Position numbers and translations under genes: made by a program. DNA of 64,000 bases from Burkholderiaceae bacterium (GTDB taxonomy: Bacteria; Pseudomonadota; Gammaproteobacteria; Burkholderiales; Burkholderiaceae_E), in NCBI GenBank assembly GCA_023954015.1, contig JAMLIS010000010.1, forward strand, positions 1 through 64,000. The letters are read 5' to 3'. Position 1 is the stretch's first letter. Each line of letters opens with the position of its first letter. Of this stretch, positions 38,949-48,969 are shown piece by piece. Under the pieces are notes generated by a model. That model was not told the origin of the DNA and made no database searches. It saw nothing but the letters and a program-made list of their open reading frames with translations.

Positions 38949-39620
38949 ATGCCGGCCGAAGTCGCATTTCTCTTCGACGTCGACAACACGCTGTTCGACA
39001 ACGACGAGGCCGAGCGGCGCTATGCTTGCTGGATCGACGAGCACGTCGGTGCCGGCGCGTCTGCGCGTTTCCGGCGCGCCTACGAAGCGGTGCGCGCCGA
39101 GCGCGATTACGCCGATTACCTCGGAGCCGTGCAGCGGGCATGGAACGAGGACGACCGGGATCCGCGCTGGCTGGTGCTCGGCGATTTCCTGCTCGATTTT
39201 CCCTTTGCCGAGTGCGTGCTGGACGGCGCAATCGATGCGCTGCGGGCGGCAGCCGAGCGCGGTCCCACGTGGCTCGTCTCCGACGGAGACGCCGTGATGC
39301 AGCCGCGCAAGATCCGCCGCGCCGGCCTGTGGGACGCGGTGCAGGGCAGGGTGCTGATCTTCGTTCACAAGGAGAATGCGTTGCACGAAATCGAAGGCAG
39401 GTGTCCGGCGCGGCGTTACGTGATGCTCGACGACAAGATCCGCGTGCTCGACGCGATGAAACGCCAGTGGGACGAGCGCGTATGCACGGTCTTCGTCCGC
39501 CAGGGGCACTACGCCTTGGACCCGCAACAGCGCCACGCGCATCGGACGGCCGATCGCACGATCGACGCCATCGCCCGCTTCCCCGCGCTGGCGGAGTCGC
39601 TGGCCGGGCGGCGGCAATGA
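38949..39620 (+). CDS. HAD-family hydrolase
   Basis: This 223-aa phosphatase-like protein has motif [11 protein letters not shown] with the nucleophile Asp, motif II in WLVSDGD, and motif III/IV in HKENALHE and [15 protein letters not shown]. The substrate is unknown. Its stop overlaps the start of pgm (ATGA), so a sugar-phosphate or related substrate is suggested by context only. Confidence 0.85.
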   Translation: MPAEVAFLFDVDNTLFDNDEAERRYACWIDEHVGAGASARFRRAYEAVRAERDYADYLGAVQRAWNEDDRDPRWLVLGDFLLDFPFAECVLDGAIDALRAAAERGPTWLVSDGDAVMQPRKIRRAGLWDAVQGRVLIFVHKENALHEIEGRCPARRYVMLDDKIRVLDAMKRQWDERVCTVFVRQGHYALDPQQRHAHRTADRTIDAIARFPALAESLAGRRQ

Positions 39621-41272
39621 GCGGCGCCCATTCCGCGCTGGCCGGCAGTCACCTGCCGGAGTCGGCACTGGTCGATCTCGATGCGCTGCGCGCGGCCTAC
39701 TTCGCGCGCAGGCCCGACCCCGCGGTTCCGGAACAGCGCGTGCGCTTCGGCACCTCGGGGCACCGGGGCTCGTCGTTGCACGGCACCTTCAACGAAGCGC
39801 ACGTCCTGGCGATCGCGCAGGCGATCTGCGACGAGCGGCGCGTGCGCGGCATTTCGGGGCCGCTCTTCCTCGGCATCGATACGCACGCGCTTTCGCAACC
39901 GGCCTTCGAGAACGCGCTCGAGGTGCTCGCCGCGAACGAAGTGGAACTGCGCGTCGCGGCGCACGGCGAGTTCACGCCGACGCCGGCGATCTCGCACGCG
40001 ATCCTCGCGTGGAACCGCGACGCCTCGTCGGCGCGCGCCGACGGAATCGTGTTGACGCCCTCGCACAACCCGCCCGAGGACGGCGGCTTCAAGTACAACC
40101 CCCCGCACGGCGGGCCGGCGGGTACCGGGTTCACCGCGGCAATCGAAGGCCGCGCCAATGCCTACCTGGCCAACGGGCTCGCCGGCGTGCACCGCCTGCC
40201 GATCGAGCGGGCGCGCGCCTGCGCTCACGTGCGCGAGCACGATTTTCGCAGCGCCTACGTCGCCGACCTGGGCGCCGTCGTCGACTTCGAGCTGGTACGC
40301 AACGCCGGGCTTCGTCTCGGCGTCGATCCGCTCGGCGGCGCGGGCGTGCATTACTGGGATGCGATCGCCGAGCGCTATCGCATCCATCTCGACGTGGTCA
40401 GCGAGGAAATCGACCCCCGCTTCGCGTTCATGACGGCCGACTGGGACGGCCGCATCCGAATGGATCCGTCGTCCGCGTGGGCGATGCGCAGACTGCTGTC
40501 GCTGCAGGACCGCTACGACGTCGCCTTCGCCTGCGACACCGACCACGACCGGCACGGCATCGTCGTCCCGGGTGCCGGCCTGATGCCGGCGAACCACTAC
40601 CTGTCGGTGGTCGCGCATTCGCTGTTCGCTTCGCGGGAGCAATGGACGCGCGAGGCGGCGCTGGGCAAGACGCTGGTCAGCACGGCGATGCTCGACCGGG
40701 TCGCGCGCAGGCTCGGCCGCCGCGTAGTCGAGACACCGGTCGGCTTCAAGTGGTTCGTCGACGGGCTGCTCGACGCTACGCTCGGCTTCGCCGGCGAGGA
40801 GAGTGCCGGCGCGTCGGTGTTGCGTCGCGACGGCTCGGTGTGGACGACCGACAAGGACGGCATCGTGCTCGCGCTGCTCGCTGCCGAGATCACCGCGCGC
40901 GAGGGGCGCGATCCCGGACGTTCGTATGCGGCGCTCGAATCCGAGCTCGGTCGCGCCTGGTCCGATCGGGTCGACGCGCCGGCCGACGCCGCGCAGCGTT
41001 CCGCACTGGGCGCATTGCGCGCCGATGCGCTCGATGTCGAGACGCTGGCCGGAGAGCCGGTCCGCGCCGTGCTCGATCGCGCGCCGGGAAACGATGCGCC
41101 GATCGGCGGCGTCAAGGTCGTCGCCGAGCGCGGCTGGTTCGCCGCGCGTCCGTCGGGCACCGAGGACATCTACAAGATCTACGCCGAGAGCTTCGTCGGC
41201 GAGGCGCATCTGGGCGAGATCCTCGCGCAGGCGCAGTCGGTCGTCGACGCGGCGCTGGGGAAGGCATCGTGA
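39617..41272 (+). CDS. pgm: Phosphoglucomutase, alpha-D-glucose specific
   Basis: This 551-aa enzyme interconverts glucose-1-phosphate and glucose-6-phosphate. The phosphoserine loop is [20 protein letters not shown], the metal site DTDHDRHG, the sugar-specificity loop [10 protein letters not shown], and the phosphate-binding end [16 protein letters not shown]. The start [11 protein letters not shown] region is typical of the Pgm group. Its stop overlaps the GTG of the phosphoketolase gene. Confidence 0.93.
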   Translation: MSGAHSALAGSHLPESALVDLDALRAAYFARRPDPAVPEQRVRFGTSGHRGSSLHGTFNEAHVLAIAQAICDERRVRGISGPLFLGIDTHALSQPAFENALEVLAANEVELRVAAHGEFTPTPAISHAILAWNRDASSARADGIVLTPSHNPPEDGGFKYNPPHGGPAGTGFTAAIEGRANAYLANGLAGVHRLPIERARACAHVREHDFRSAYVADLGAVVDFELVRNAGLRLGVDPLGGAGVHYWDAIAERYRIHLDVVSEEIDPRFAFMTADWDGRIRMDPSSAWAMRRLLSLQDRYDVAFACDTDHDRHGIVVPGAGLMPANHYLSVVAHSLFASREQWTREAALGKTLVSTAMLDRVARRLGRRVVETPVGFKWFVDGLLDATLGFAGEESAGASVLRRDGSVWTTDKDGIVLALLAAEITAREGRDPGRSYAALESELGRAWSDRVDAPADAAQRSALGALRADALDVETLAGEPVRAVLDRAPGNDAPIGGVKVVAERGWFAARPSGTEDIYKIYAESFVGEAHLGEILAQAQSVVDAALGKAS

Positions 41273-43692
41273 ACGGATCGCCGCGCATGGACGCCGACGT
41301 GCTGCGCCGCGTCGACCTGTGGTGGCGCGCGGCGAACTATCTGTCGGTGGGCCAGATCTACCTGCGCGCGAACCCGCTGCTGGCACAGCCCCTCGCGCGC
41401 GAGCACGTCAAGCCGCGCCTGCTCGGGCACTGGGGCACGACGCCGGGACTGAATTTCGTCTACGCCCACCTGAACCGGCTGATCCGCGACCACGACGTGG
41501 ACATGATCTGGATCGTCGGCCCGGGTCACGGCGGGCCGGCGGCGCTGGCCAACGCGTGGCTCGAAGGCTCGTACACCGAGCGTTACCCGCAGGTCACGCG
41601 CGACGGCGAGGGCATGGGCACGCTCTTTCGCCAGTTCTCGTGGCCCTACGGCATGCCGAGTCACGTCGCCGCCGAAGTGCCGGGATCGATCCACGAGGGA
41701 GGCGAGCTGGGCTATTCGCTGGCGCATGCATGGGGCGCGGCCTTCGACAATCCCGGGCTCGTCGTCGCATGCGTGATCGGCGACGGCGAAGCAGAGACGG
41801 CCTCGCTCGCCGCGAGCTGGCATTCGAACAAGTTCGTCGACCCGGCGCGCGACGGCGCGACGTTGCCGATCCTGCACCTGAACGGCTGGAAGATCGCCAA
41901 TCCCACCGTGCTGGCGCGCATCGGCGACGACGAACTGGGCGAACTGCTGCGCGGCTACGGCTACGAGCCGCACTTCGTCTGCGGCGACGACCCGCACGAG
42001 ATGCACGCGCGGATGGCGGCCACGCTCGAGGTCGTGCTCTCGCGCATCCGGCAGATCCAGCGCGACGCGCGCGAGCGTCGCGTGCCGAGCGCGCTCCGTG
42101 CGGCGGGGGCGCGCGAGATTCCGGTCGGTGCACGGCGCTTCGACCGCCCGCGCTGGCCGATGATCGTGCTGCAGTCGCCCAAGGGCTGGACCGGCCCGGA
42201 ACGGGTCGACGGCGAACGCGTCGAGGGCACGTGGCGCGCGCACCAGGTGCCCTTTGCCGGCTTCGACAAGCCGGAGCACCTGGCGCTGCTCGCGCAGTGG
42301 ATGCGTTCGTATGGCCCGCACGAGCTGTTCGACGACCGGGGCCGCCCGGTGGACGAGATTCTCGCGCTGGCGCCGTCCGGCACGCGTCGGATGGGAATGA
42401 ACCCGCACGCCAACGGCGGCGAACTGCTCGTCCCGCTCGAGCTGCCCGATTTCCGCGACTACGCGGTGCCGGTGCCTCGGCCCGGTGCCGGGCAGCACGA
42501 ATCGACGCGCGTGCTCGGCGGCTTCCTGCGCGGCGTCTTCGAGCGCAACGCGGCGAACGCGAACTTCCGCCTCTTCGGCCCCGACGAGACGGCATCGAAC
42601 CGGCTCGACGCCGTGTACGCGGCGACCGGCAAGACGTGGGTTGCGCAGGTCATCGACGCCGACGAGCATCTCGCGCCCGACGGACGGGTGATGGAAGTGC
42701 TCAGCGAGAACCTGTTGCAGGGCTGGCTCGAAGGCTATCTGCTCACCGGCCGACACGGTTTGTACGCCAGCTACGAGGCGTTCATCCACATCGTCGACTC
42801 GATGGTCAACCAGCACGCGAAGTGGCTGAAGGTCAGTCGCGAGATCGCGTGGCGTGCGCCGATCGCTTCGCTGAACTACCTGTTGACTTCGCACGCCTGG
42901 CGCCAGGACCACAACGGCTTCTCGCACCAGGACCCCGGCTTCCTCGACCATGTCGCCAACAAGAAGGCCGACATCGCGCGCATCTACCTGCCGCCCGATG
43001 CGAACTGCCTGCTCGCGGTGGCCGACCATTGCCTGCGCAGCCGCGACTACGTCAACGTCATCGTCGCCGGCAAGCAGCCGGAATGGCAATGGCTCGACAT
43101 CGACGCCGCGGTCGCGCACTGCAGGGCAGGCGTCGGCATCTGGAAGTGGGCGAGCGACGAAGACGCCGGCGAGCCCGACGTCGTGATGGCCTGTGCGGGC
43201 GACGTGCCGACGATGGAGACCCTGGCGGCAACGATGCTGTTGCGCGAAGCGGTGCCCGACATCCGGATTCGCGTCGTCAACGTCGTCGACCTGATGACGC
43301 TGCAGTCGCAGGACGAGCATCCGCACGGGCTGGCGCACCAGCGCTACGACGCGATCTTCGGCGTCGACCGGCCGGTGATCTTCGCCTTCCACGGCTACCC
43401 GGGGCTCGTGCACCGTCTCGCGTACAAGCGCCGCAACCACCGACACCTGCACGTGCACGGCTACCGCGACGAGGGCACGACGACGACGCCTTTCGACATG
43501 GTCGTGCTCAACGGCCTCGACCGGTTTCGCCTCGCCCGCGACGCGATCCTGCGCGTACCGCGCCTGTCGCCGCTGGCCGGGCAGGCGCGCGAGCGCTACG
43601 AGCGCACGATCGACCGGCACCGGCGCTGGGTCACCGAACATGGCGAGGACTTGCCGGAAGTCAAGAATTGGCGTTGGCAATCGCCCGAATGA
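41269..43692 (+). CDS. xfp: Xylulose-5-phosphate/fructose-6-phosphate phosphoketolase
   Basis: This 807-aa thiamine-diphosphate enzyme splits xylulose-5-P or fructose-6-P with phosphate to acetyl-phosphate and a smaller sugar phosphate. Family blocks seen are [31 protein letters not shown], the ThDP motif [27 protein letters not shown], and a C-terminal [17 protein letters not shown] 41269 overlaps the pgm stop and follows GGGGAAGG; ATG 41287 is an alternative. The Fur-like site at its 3' end belongs to the next gene. Confidence 0.93.
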   Translation: MNGSPRMDADVLRRVDLWWRAANYLSVGQIYLRANPLLAQPLAREHVKPRLLGHWGTTPGLNFVYAHLNRLIRDHDVDMIWIVGPGHGGPAALANAWLEGSYTERYPQVTRDGEGMGTLFRQFSWPYGMPSHVAAEVPGSIHEGGELGYSLAHAWGAAFDNPGLVVACVIGDGEAETASLAASWHSNKFVDPARDGATLPILHLNGWKIANPTVLARIGDDELGELLRGYGYEPHFVCGDDPHEMHARMAATLEVVLSRIRQIQRDARERRVPSALRAAGAREIPVGARRFDRPRWPMIVLQSPKGWTGPERVDGERVEGTWRAHQVPFAGFDKPEHLALLAQWMRSYGPHELFDDRGRPVDEILALAPSGTRRMGMNPHANGGELLVPLELPDFRDYAVPVPRPGAGQHESTRVLGGFLRGVFERNAANANFRLFGPDETASNRLDAVYAATGKTWVAQVIDADEHLAPDGRVMEVLSENLLQGWLEGYLLTGRHGLYASYEAFIHIVDSMVNQHAKWLKVSREIAWRAPIASLNYLLTSHAWRQDHNGFSHQDPGFLDHVANKKADIARIYLPPDANCLLAVADHCLRSRDYVNVIVAGKQPEWQWLDIDAAVAHCRAGVGIWKWASDEDAGEPDVVMACAGDVPTMETLAATMLLREAVPDIRIRVVNVVDLMTLQSQDEHPHGLAHQRYDAIFGVDRPVIFAFHGYPGLVHRLAYKRRNHRHLHVHGYRDEGTTTTPFDMVVLNGLDRFRLARDAILRVPRLSPLAGQARERYERTIDRHRRWVTEHGEDLPEVKNWRWQSPE

Positions 43693-43706
43693 GAACGATT
43701 CGCGTA
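43688..43706. promoter_or_regulatory. Putative Fur box upstream of the FTR1 gene
   Basis: AATGAGAACGATTCGCGTA overlaps the xfp stop codon and lies 38 bp before the FTR1 start. It matches the 7-1-7 Fur consensus at about 10 of 15 positions, with the strong TGAGAA-cg-ATTC core. Iron-dependent repression of an iron permease makes the match biologically sensible. No clear -35/-10 was fixed. Confidence 0.5.
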
Positions 43707-43743
43707 CACTGGTCACTGGCCGCCAGGTGAGGAGCGAAGTGCC

Positions 43744-44541
43744 ATGTACGCGACGCTGATGATCACTTTTCGCGAGGGGCTCGAAGCCTTCCTGATCGTC
43801 GCGATCAGCGCGGCGTTCCTGCGCCAGACCGGGCGTGCGCAACTGCTTGCGCCGCTGCGTGCCGGCGTGGCGCTCGCGGTTGCCGGCAGCATCCTGCTGG
43901 GCATCGTGCTTTCGCGCGTGGGCGCGCTGACGCCGGCCACCGAAGGCTGGCTCGCGGCGTCGGCGGCCGTGCTCGTCGTCAGCTGCACGGTGCACATGCT
44001 GCGCCATGGTCGACGCATGAAGAGCGAGATCGGTGCGCGCCTCGATTCGGCATCGCGCCGCTCGGGACTGGCCGCGGCGCTCGCGGTGTTCGCGTTCGCC
44101 GCACTGATGGTCGGTCGCGAAGGGGTGGAGACCGCGACGATGCTGGCCGCGCTCGCCGCCAGCGCCGAGCAGCGCGACATGTTCGTCGGCGGAGCCATCG
44201 GCGTGCTGTGCGCCGGCGCGATGGCGTGGGCCTGGTCGCGCTACGGCAGGCGGGTGAACCTGGCGCACTTCTTCCAGGTGACGGCGGCGTTCATGGTGCT
44301 GTTTTCGGTGCAGCTCGTCATCTACGCGTTTCACGAGTTCAGCGAGGCAGGGTTGCTGCCGGGGCTCGACAACGCCTGGTGGCACCTGGCGAGCGAACCG
44401 TACGGCCCCGAGGGCGTCTACGGCCACTGGTTGACGTATGGGCTGGTGCTGATACCGGCCGCCTTCCTGGTCGCCGGCCGGGTCGGCGATCGCTTCGGTT
44501 CGCGTCAGGCGATCGCCGAGGCCCGTTCGTCGCGCGCCTGA
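43744..44541 (+). CDS. FTR1-family iron permease
   Basis: This 265-aa inner-membrane protein has seven helices. Two R-E-G-x-E motifs, FREGLEAFL (residues about 9-17) and GREGVETATM (about 123-132), are the iron-binding signatures of FTR1/EfeU permeases. No EfeO or EfeB partner is next to it. GAGGAG precedes the ATG. It is convergent with ligD, with a one-base gap. Confidence 0.92.
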   Translation: MYATLMITFREGLEAFLIVAISAAFLRQTGRAQLLAPLRAGVALAVAGSILLGIVLSRVGALTPATEGWLAASAAVLVVSCTVHMLRHGRRMKSEIGARLDSASRRSGLAAALAVFAFAALMVGREGVETATMLAALAASAEQRDMFVGGAIGVLCAGAMAWAWSRYGRRVNLAHFFQVTAAFMVLFSVQLVIYAFHEFSEAGLLPGLDNAWWHLASEPYGPEGVYGHWLTYGLVLIPAAFLVAGRVGDRFGSRQAIAEARSSRA

Positions 44542-44542
44542 T

Positions 44543-47146
44543 TCATTCGCGCACCGCGGCGAAATCCAGGGCTCGCATCGCCGCGTCGATCGTCTGCCGC
44601 GTCGTCGCGTACGCCGCCCACGGATCGGGCGTTGCGAGCCGCGCCTCGACGTCGCGCAGCGTCCATTGCGCCCCGCTCGTCACCGCAGGCAATTCGTCCC
44701 ACGACAGCGGAACCGAAACGCCGATGCCGGGCCGCGCGCGTGCCGACCAGGCCGCGACCGTCGTCGCGCCGCGTCCGTTGCGCAGGTAGTCGGCGAAGAT
44801 GCGGCCCTTGCGATTCGACGGGCCGCTCTTCGCCACGAAGCGATCGGGCAGGGTGCGAGCGAGGTGCACGACGATCGCGCGCGACAGTCCTTTCACCGTG
44901 TTCCAGCCGTGCTTCGGCGAGATCGGCACGACGACGTGCAGGCCCTTGCCGCCGCTGGTCTTCACGAAGCTGGCGAGCCCCAGTTCGTCGAGCAGCGCGT
45001 GCACGAGTCGCGCGGCCTCGCGCACCGCGGCGAACTGCACGCCTTCGCCGGGGTCGAGGTCGAAGATCATCCGGTCGGGCTTCTCGATCGCGCGCGTCGT
45101 CGCGTTCCAGGTGTGCAGCTCGACCATGTTCATCTGCGCGGCGGTGACCAGCCCTTTCTCGCCGGCGATCCCGATCAGCGGCTCTTCCCCGGGGTCGTAC
45201 TTCGGGTCGAACGAGCGCACGCCGGGCATCGCCGACGTGCTCGCGTGCTTCTGGAAGAAGCGCTGCCCGTCGATGCCGTCGGGGGCGCGCACGAGCGCCA
45301 CCGGTCGGCGCTGCAGGTGCGGCATCATCGACGGCGCAACAAGCGCGTAGTGGCGAACGAGCTCGAGCTTCGTGATGCCGCTCGACGCGTCGATGATCCG
45401 TTGCGGGTTGCTCACGCGCACGCGGGCGAGCAGCCGGTCGATGCGCGGATCGGGCGGCCGGGCCTGCGCCGCGACAGCGGCGTCGTCGCTGGCACGTTCG
45501 CGGCGGATCGCGCTGGCGGGCTTGTCGTCGCGAAGGCCGCGGAACACCGGGTGGCGGATGCGCCCGTCGGTCGTCCACTGCGTGAACGACACTTCCGCGA
45601 CGAGCTCCGGGCGCACCCAGTGCGCGCCGCGCTCGCGAACGCGCTGCGCGAACGGCGAGCCCTGCGTCGCGAGCGCCTGCAGCCGCGCAGACAGCGCGCG
45701 CAGGCGCGACTCGTCGAAGCCGCTGCCGACCTTCCCGGCGTAGCGCAGTGAGCCTTCGTCGTCGTACACGCCGAGCAGCAGCGCGCCGAACCCGCTGCGC
45801 GAGCCTTGCGGCTCGGTGTATCCGCCGACGACGAACTCCTGCCGGTTCGTGCACTTGAGCTTGATCCACGACGGCGAGCGACGCCCGACGTAGGCGGAGT
45901 CGGTGCGTTTTCCGATGAGTCCCTCCATGCCGAGCTCGCAGGCCGAGCGCAACAGGTCCTCGGGCGGCGCGCGGAAGTCTTCGCTGAAGCGGATGCGCTC
46001 CGACGGGTGCTCGGCGAGCCACGCGCGCAGCAGCGCGCGGCGTTCGTGCAGCGGCACCTTGCGCAGGTCGTGGCCCGCGAAGAAAGGCAGGTCGAACAGG
46101 TAGTAGACGATGTCGTCGGTGCGTGCGCTGTCGAAGGCGTTCTGCAGCTGCTGGAAATCGGGGACTGCGTCGGCGTCGGCGAGGACGATCTCGCCGTCGA
46201 GCCAGGCCGAGCGCAATCCGAGCGCGGCGACCGCGCGTGCGAGCGATGGCATTCGCTGCGTCCAGTCGTTGCCGTTGCGCGTGATCAGTCGCACGTCGCC
46301 GTCGGCGACGCGCGCGAGCAGCCGGTAACCGTCGAACTTCATCTCCCAGCTCCACACGCCCGAGGTCGGCGCCGCCTCCACCAGCGTGGCGAGTTGCGGC
46401 TCGAGCGCGTCGGGCAGCGGGGCCTTGCGCGCCTGCGCCGGCATCGACGAAGTTTCTTCGCGCGGCTGAAGCACGCTACCCGGCAGCGCGTCGACGATCG
46501 AATAATCGTCTTCCGGCCGCGCGAAACCGTCGCGCTCCTTGATCAGCAGCCACGGCTCCTGCCGCTCGTCGCCGTGGCCGTGCATGCGCACCAGCGTCCA
46601 GCGCCCACGCAGCTTTTCGCCGCGCAGCTCGAACTTCAGCTTTCCGTCACGATAGGCCGCATGCGGGTCGCCTTCGGGGAGCCATGTTCCCCGATCCCAG
46701 ACGATCACCGTTCCTGCGCCGTACTGCTTCGGCGGGATCGTGCCCTCGAAGTCGGCGTACTCGAGCGGATGGTCCTCGACGTGCACGGCCATGCGCTTCA
46801 CCTTCGGATCGAGGCTGGGCCCTTTCGGCACGGCCCAGCTCGCGAGTGCGCCGTCGAGCTCGAGGCGAAAGTCGTAGTGCAGCCGGCGGGCGGCGTGCTT
46901 CTGGACGACGAAGCTGCGCTCGACGGCGGCCTCTTCGTGCTTCGCCGCGCGTCCGGTCGAGGTGCGGCCAGCGCGCTGACGCGGCGTGCGGGCAGGGCGC
47001 TCGCCCGGCGGAGGGTCGGAGCGCTCGGCCGGCGGCTGGTCGGAGCGCTCGCCCGGCGGCTGGCCCGAGCGCTCGCCCGGCGGCTCGCGCGTGACGCGGA
47101 AATCACGTTTGGCGCGGTAACGCTGCAGCGGATCGGTCGGCGGCAT
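44543..47146 (-). CDS. ligD: DNA ligase D (NHEJ polymerase-ligase-phosphoesterase)
   Basis: This 867-aa three-domain repair enzyme has an N-terminal 3'-phosphoesterase (FVVQKHAARRLHYDFRLELDG), an ATP-dependent ligase with active-site Lys in WEMKFDGYRLL and motif LDGEIV, and a C-terminal primase-like polymerase (MIFDLDPGEGV, KTSGGKGLHV). It works with Ku in non-homologous end joining; no ku gene is in the window. ATG 47146 was chosen over a longer frame; the following linker carries a 24-bp repeat. It ends one base from the FTR1 stop. Confidence 0.95.
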   Translation of the reverse strand: MPPTDPLQRYRAKRDFRVTREPPGERSGQPPGERSDQPPAERSDPPPGERPARTPRQRAGRTSTGRAAKHEEAAVERSFVVQKHAARRLHYDFRLELDGALASWAVPKGPSLDPKVKRMAVHVEDHPLEYADFEGTIPPKQYGAGTVIVWDRGTWLPEGDPHAAYRDGKLKFELRGEKLRGRWTLVRMHGHGDERQEPWLLIKERDGFARPEDDYSIVDALPGSVLQPREETSSMPAQARKAPLPDALEPQLATLVEAAPTSGVWSWEMKFDGYRLLARVADGDVRLITRNGNDWTQRMPSLARAVAALGLRSAWLDGEIVLADADAVPDFQQLQNAFDSARTDDIVYYLFDLPFFAGHDLRKVPLHERRALLRAWLAEHPSERIRFSEDFRAPPEDLLRSACELGMEGLIGKRTDSAYVGRRSPSWIKLKCTNRQEFVVGGYTEPQGSRSGFGALLLGVYDDEGSLRYAGKVGSGFDESRLRALSARLQALATQGSPFAQRVRERGAHWVRPELVAEVSFTQWTTDGRIRHPVFRGLRDDKPASAIRRERASDDAAVAAQARPPDPRIDRLLARVRVSNPQRIIDASSGITKLELVRHYALVAPSMMPHLQRRPVALVRAPDGIDGQRFFQKHASTSAMPGVRSFDPKYDPGEEPLIGIAGEKGLVTAAQMNMVELHTWNATTRAIEKPDRMIFDLDPGEGVQFAAVREAARLVHALLDELGLASFVKTSGGKGLHVVVPISPKHGWNTVKGLSRAIVVHLARTLPDRFVAKSGPSNRKGRIFADYLRNGRGATTVAAWSARARPGIGVSVPLSWDELPAVTSGAQWTLRDVEARLATPDPWAAYATTRQTIDAAMRALDFAAVRE
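46988..47083 (-). repeat. 24-bp in-frame tandem repeat in ligD
   Basis: Four units code for PPGERSGQ, PPGERSDQ, PPAERSDP and PPGERPAR (residues 22-53). They lie in the linker before the phosphoesterase domain, which is normally short. The repeat keeps the frame. Confidence 0.8.
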
Positions 47147-47333
47147 CCGGGAGTGCGTCGAAGTGGATTCCAGTCCGCCGCGTTGCCCGGGCGCCGCGGT
47201 CATCCGGGCGCCGGTGCGGGAGGCGTGCGGAGCGGCGTCCGCAATCTACGCGCCTGGTACGCGTAACCGCGGAGATCGCGGTAACTCCGGGTCGGCGTGC
47301 TGGTTTCTTCCGGTTCTCGTTTCCGCGGGCCGG

Positions 47334-47376
47334 GCATCGTGTTTGCTGAATGCCGGGTCGGCATAGCAGACGATGC
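47334..47376 (+). promoter_or_regulatory. Stable hairpin upstream of the BON-domain gene
   Basis: GCATCGT (47334-47340) pairs with ACGATGC (47370-47376); inside, TGCT and ATGCC pair with GGCAT and AGCA, leaving short bulges and a small loop. It ends 17 bases before ATG 47394 and could shape the 5' leader. A terminator of the ligD side is excluded because ligD starts, not ends, here. Confidence 0.4.
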
Positions 47377-47393
47377 AGCGGGGCACGAGCGAA

Positions 47394-47897
47394 ATGAAGG
47401 TTTTCGAGACGCGACTTACGGAAAAGCAGCTGTCGCGCTGGCTGGCTTCGCTGCTCGTCGCGTCGTCCGTCCTGCTGTGCGCAGCAGTGGTGCTGGCGCG
47501 TTCGAATGACCCCGCGAGTCTCGTCGTGCAGTATGCGCAGGGCGCAGAGAACCCGCCTGCGGTGTCGCTTCCCCCGACCAATCCGGCGTCGCCCACCGCG
47601 CCGCCGGCGCTCACGCCGGCCACCGAAGATCCACCGGCTCCGCGCACGCCTGCCGAGGTCGCGATCGACCAGGCGATCGCCGAGCGCGTGCGCGTCGCGT
47701 TGACCAACGACCACCAGACGCGAGCGCAGCCCATCGACATTCTCGTCACGCGCGGTATCGCCAACCTGTCCGGCAACGTCAGCACGGAAGCGGTGGCGCA
47801 CCGGGCGCTGTCGATCGCGCGCAGCACGGGCGGGGTCCGCGCGGTGCAGGACGCAATGAAGGTGGAGGACACGCCGGCCGTCCGGCGCCTTCGCTGA
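47394..47897 (+). CDS. BON-domain periplasmic protein
   Basis: This 167-aa protein has an N-terminal membrane helix or uncleaved signal (WLASLLVASSVLLCAAVVLA), a Pro/Ala/Thr-rich linker (residues about 55-90), and one BON domain (AIAERVRVALTNDHQTRAQPIDILVTRGIANLSGNVSTEAVAHRALSIARSTGGVRAVQDAM). BON domains bind phospholipid or interact with envelope proteins, often under osmotic stress. The start ATG 47394 has no strong Shine-Dalgarno; ATG 47373 is in frame. Confidence 0.75.
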   Translation: MKVFETRLTEKQLSRWLASLLVASSVLLCAAVVLARSNDPASLVVQYAQGAENPPAVSLPPTNPASPTAPPALTPATEDPPAPRTPAEVAIDQAIAERVRVALTNDHQTRAQPIDILVTRGIANLSGNVSTEAVAHRALSIARSTGGVRAVQDAMKVEDTPAVRRLR

Positions 47898-47964
47898 CCG
47901 CCGCGCCGGCGCCCGCCGGCGTCCCCCCGCGAAGACGAACGATCGCGCGGCGTGCAGGCCCCGG

Positions 47965-48822
47965 TCAGCGCGTCCCGAAGGTATTGCACGCCTGCGGATC
48001 GCCGCTTTCCAGTCCGCTGCGAAACCAGCGCGTGCGCTGTGCCGACGAGCCGTGCGTGAAGCTCTCCGGGACGACCGTCCCCTGCGCGCGGCGTTGCAGT
48101 CGGTCGTCGCCGACGGCGGCTGCAGCGTTGAGCGCTTCCTCGATGTCGCCGGCCTCGAGCCAGTTGCGCGCCTGCTGCGCATGCTTCGCCCAGACACCCG
48201 CGTAACAGTCGGCCTGCAGCTCCACGCGCACCGACAGCGCGTTGTACTGTGTTTCGGACATCCGCTGGCGCGCAGCCTGCAGCTGCCCCATCGTTCCCTG
48301 CAGGTTCTGCACGTGATGTCCCACTTCGTGCGCGATCACGTAGGCGCGGGCGAAGTCGCCCTGCGCGCCCAGCTGCTGGCCGAGCACCCGGAAGAAACCC
48401 AGGTCGAGGTACAGGCGCTGGTCACCCGGGCAATAGAAGGGGCCCGACGCGGCGGCGCCCAGCCCGCAGGCGGTGTCGATGCGCTGCTCGAAGAGCACCA
48501 GGCGCGGCGGCCGGTACGTGCCCCCCGACTGCCGAAAGATCTCCGACCAGACGTCTTCGCTGCTCGCGAGCACGATCGACGCGAAGCGGCCTTCGTCGTC
48601 CGTGGGCGCGCTGGCGCCGTCGCGCGTGGCCTGCCGGGACGAAACCGAGGGCGTCTCGCCCGATAGCAGGCCCAGCAATACGCCGGGATCGATGCCGAGG
48701 AACCAGGCGGCGACGAAGGCGACGACGACGGTGCCGATGCCCAGCCCCCCGGCGCCGCCCGGGATCGGCAGCCCGCGGCGGTCCTCGACGTTGGAGCTCT
48801 CACGGAAATCGCGCCAGCGCAT
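47965..48822 (-). CDS. Neutral zinc metallopeptidase (YpfJ/KPN_02809 family)
   Basis: This 285-aa protein has an N-terminal RWRDFRESSNVEDRR segment, one membrane helix (LGIGTVVVAFVAAWFLGI), and a zinc-protease domain with HEVGHH in AYVIAHEVGHHVQNLQG and a third ligand in VELQADCYAGVWAKH. The end SFTHGSSAQRTRWFRSGLESGDPQACNTF is typical of the family. A membrane-anchored periplasmic protease of unknown substrate. ATG 48822 is the family start; longer frames begin in non-conserved sequence. Confidence 0.9.
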   Translation of the reverse strand: MRWRDFRESSNVEDRRGLPIPGGAGGLGIGTVVVAFVAAWFLGIDPGVLLGLLSGETPSVSSRQATRDGASAPTDDEGRFASIVLASSEDVWSEIFRQSGGTYRPPRLVLFEQRIDTACGLGAAASGPFYCPGDQRLYLDLGFFRVLGQQLGAQGDFARAYVIAHEVGHHVQNLQGTMGQLQAARQRMSETQYNALSVRVELQADCYAGVWAKHAQQARNWLEAGDIEEALNAAAAVGDDRLQRRAQGTVVPESFTHGSSAQRTRWFRSGLESGDPQACNTFGTR

Positions 48823-48895
48823 GGATCTTCTCCGTTGTCCGGACCGATATCGGGGGCAATCGCCGCACCCGCCGCGGGGCACCAGCGGTCAGGCT

Positions 48896-48960
48896 GCGCT
48901 CGGGCTCGCGCCAGCGCTCGGGCTCGCGCCAGCGCTCGGGCTCGCGCCAGCGCTCGGGTT
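48896..48960. repeat. 18-bp intergenic tandem repeat
   Basis: The unit gcgctcgggctcgcgcca repeats three times exactly (48896-48949) and then partly (48950-48960). It lies between the 3' end of prfC and the start of the metallopeptidase gene, both on the minus strand. No open frame with a known function covers it. Confidence 0.85.
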
Positions 48961-48969
48961 CGCCCGGGC

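Noticed and set aside
40803..43730. 975-codon open frame on the plus strand overlapping xfp
   Set aside because: Arg-rich frame-shifted reading of pgm and xfp; no domain.
41179..44427. 1082-codon open frame on the minus strand
   Set aside because: Antisense to xfp and the FTR1 gene; composition is typical of a shadow frame.
48896..48960. CRISPR-like array
   Set aside because: Units are contiguous without spacers; it is an ordinary tandem repeat and no cas genes are present.
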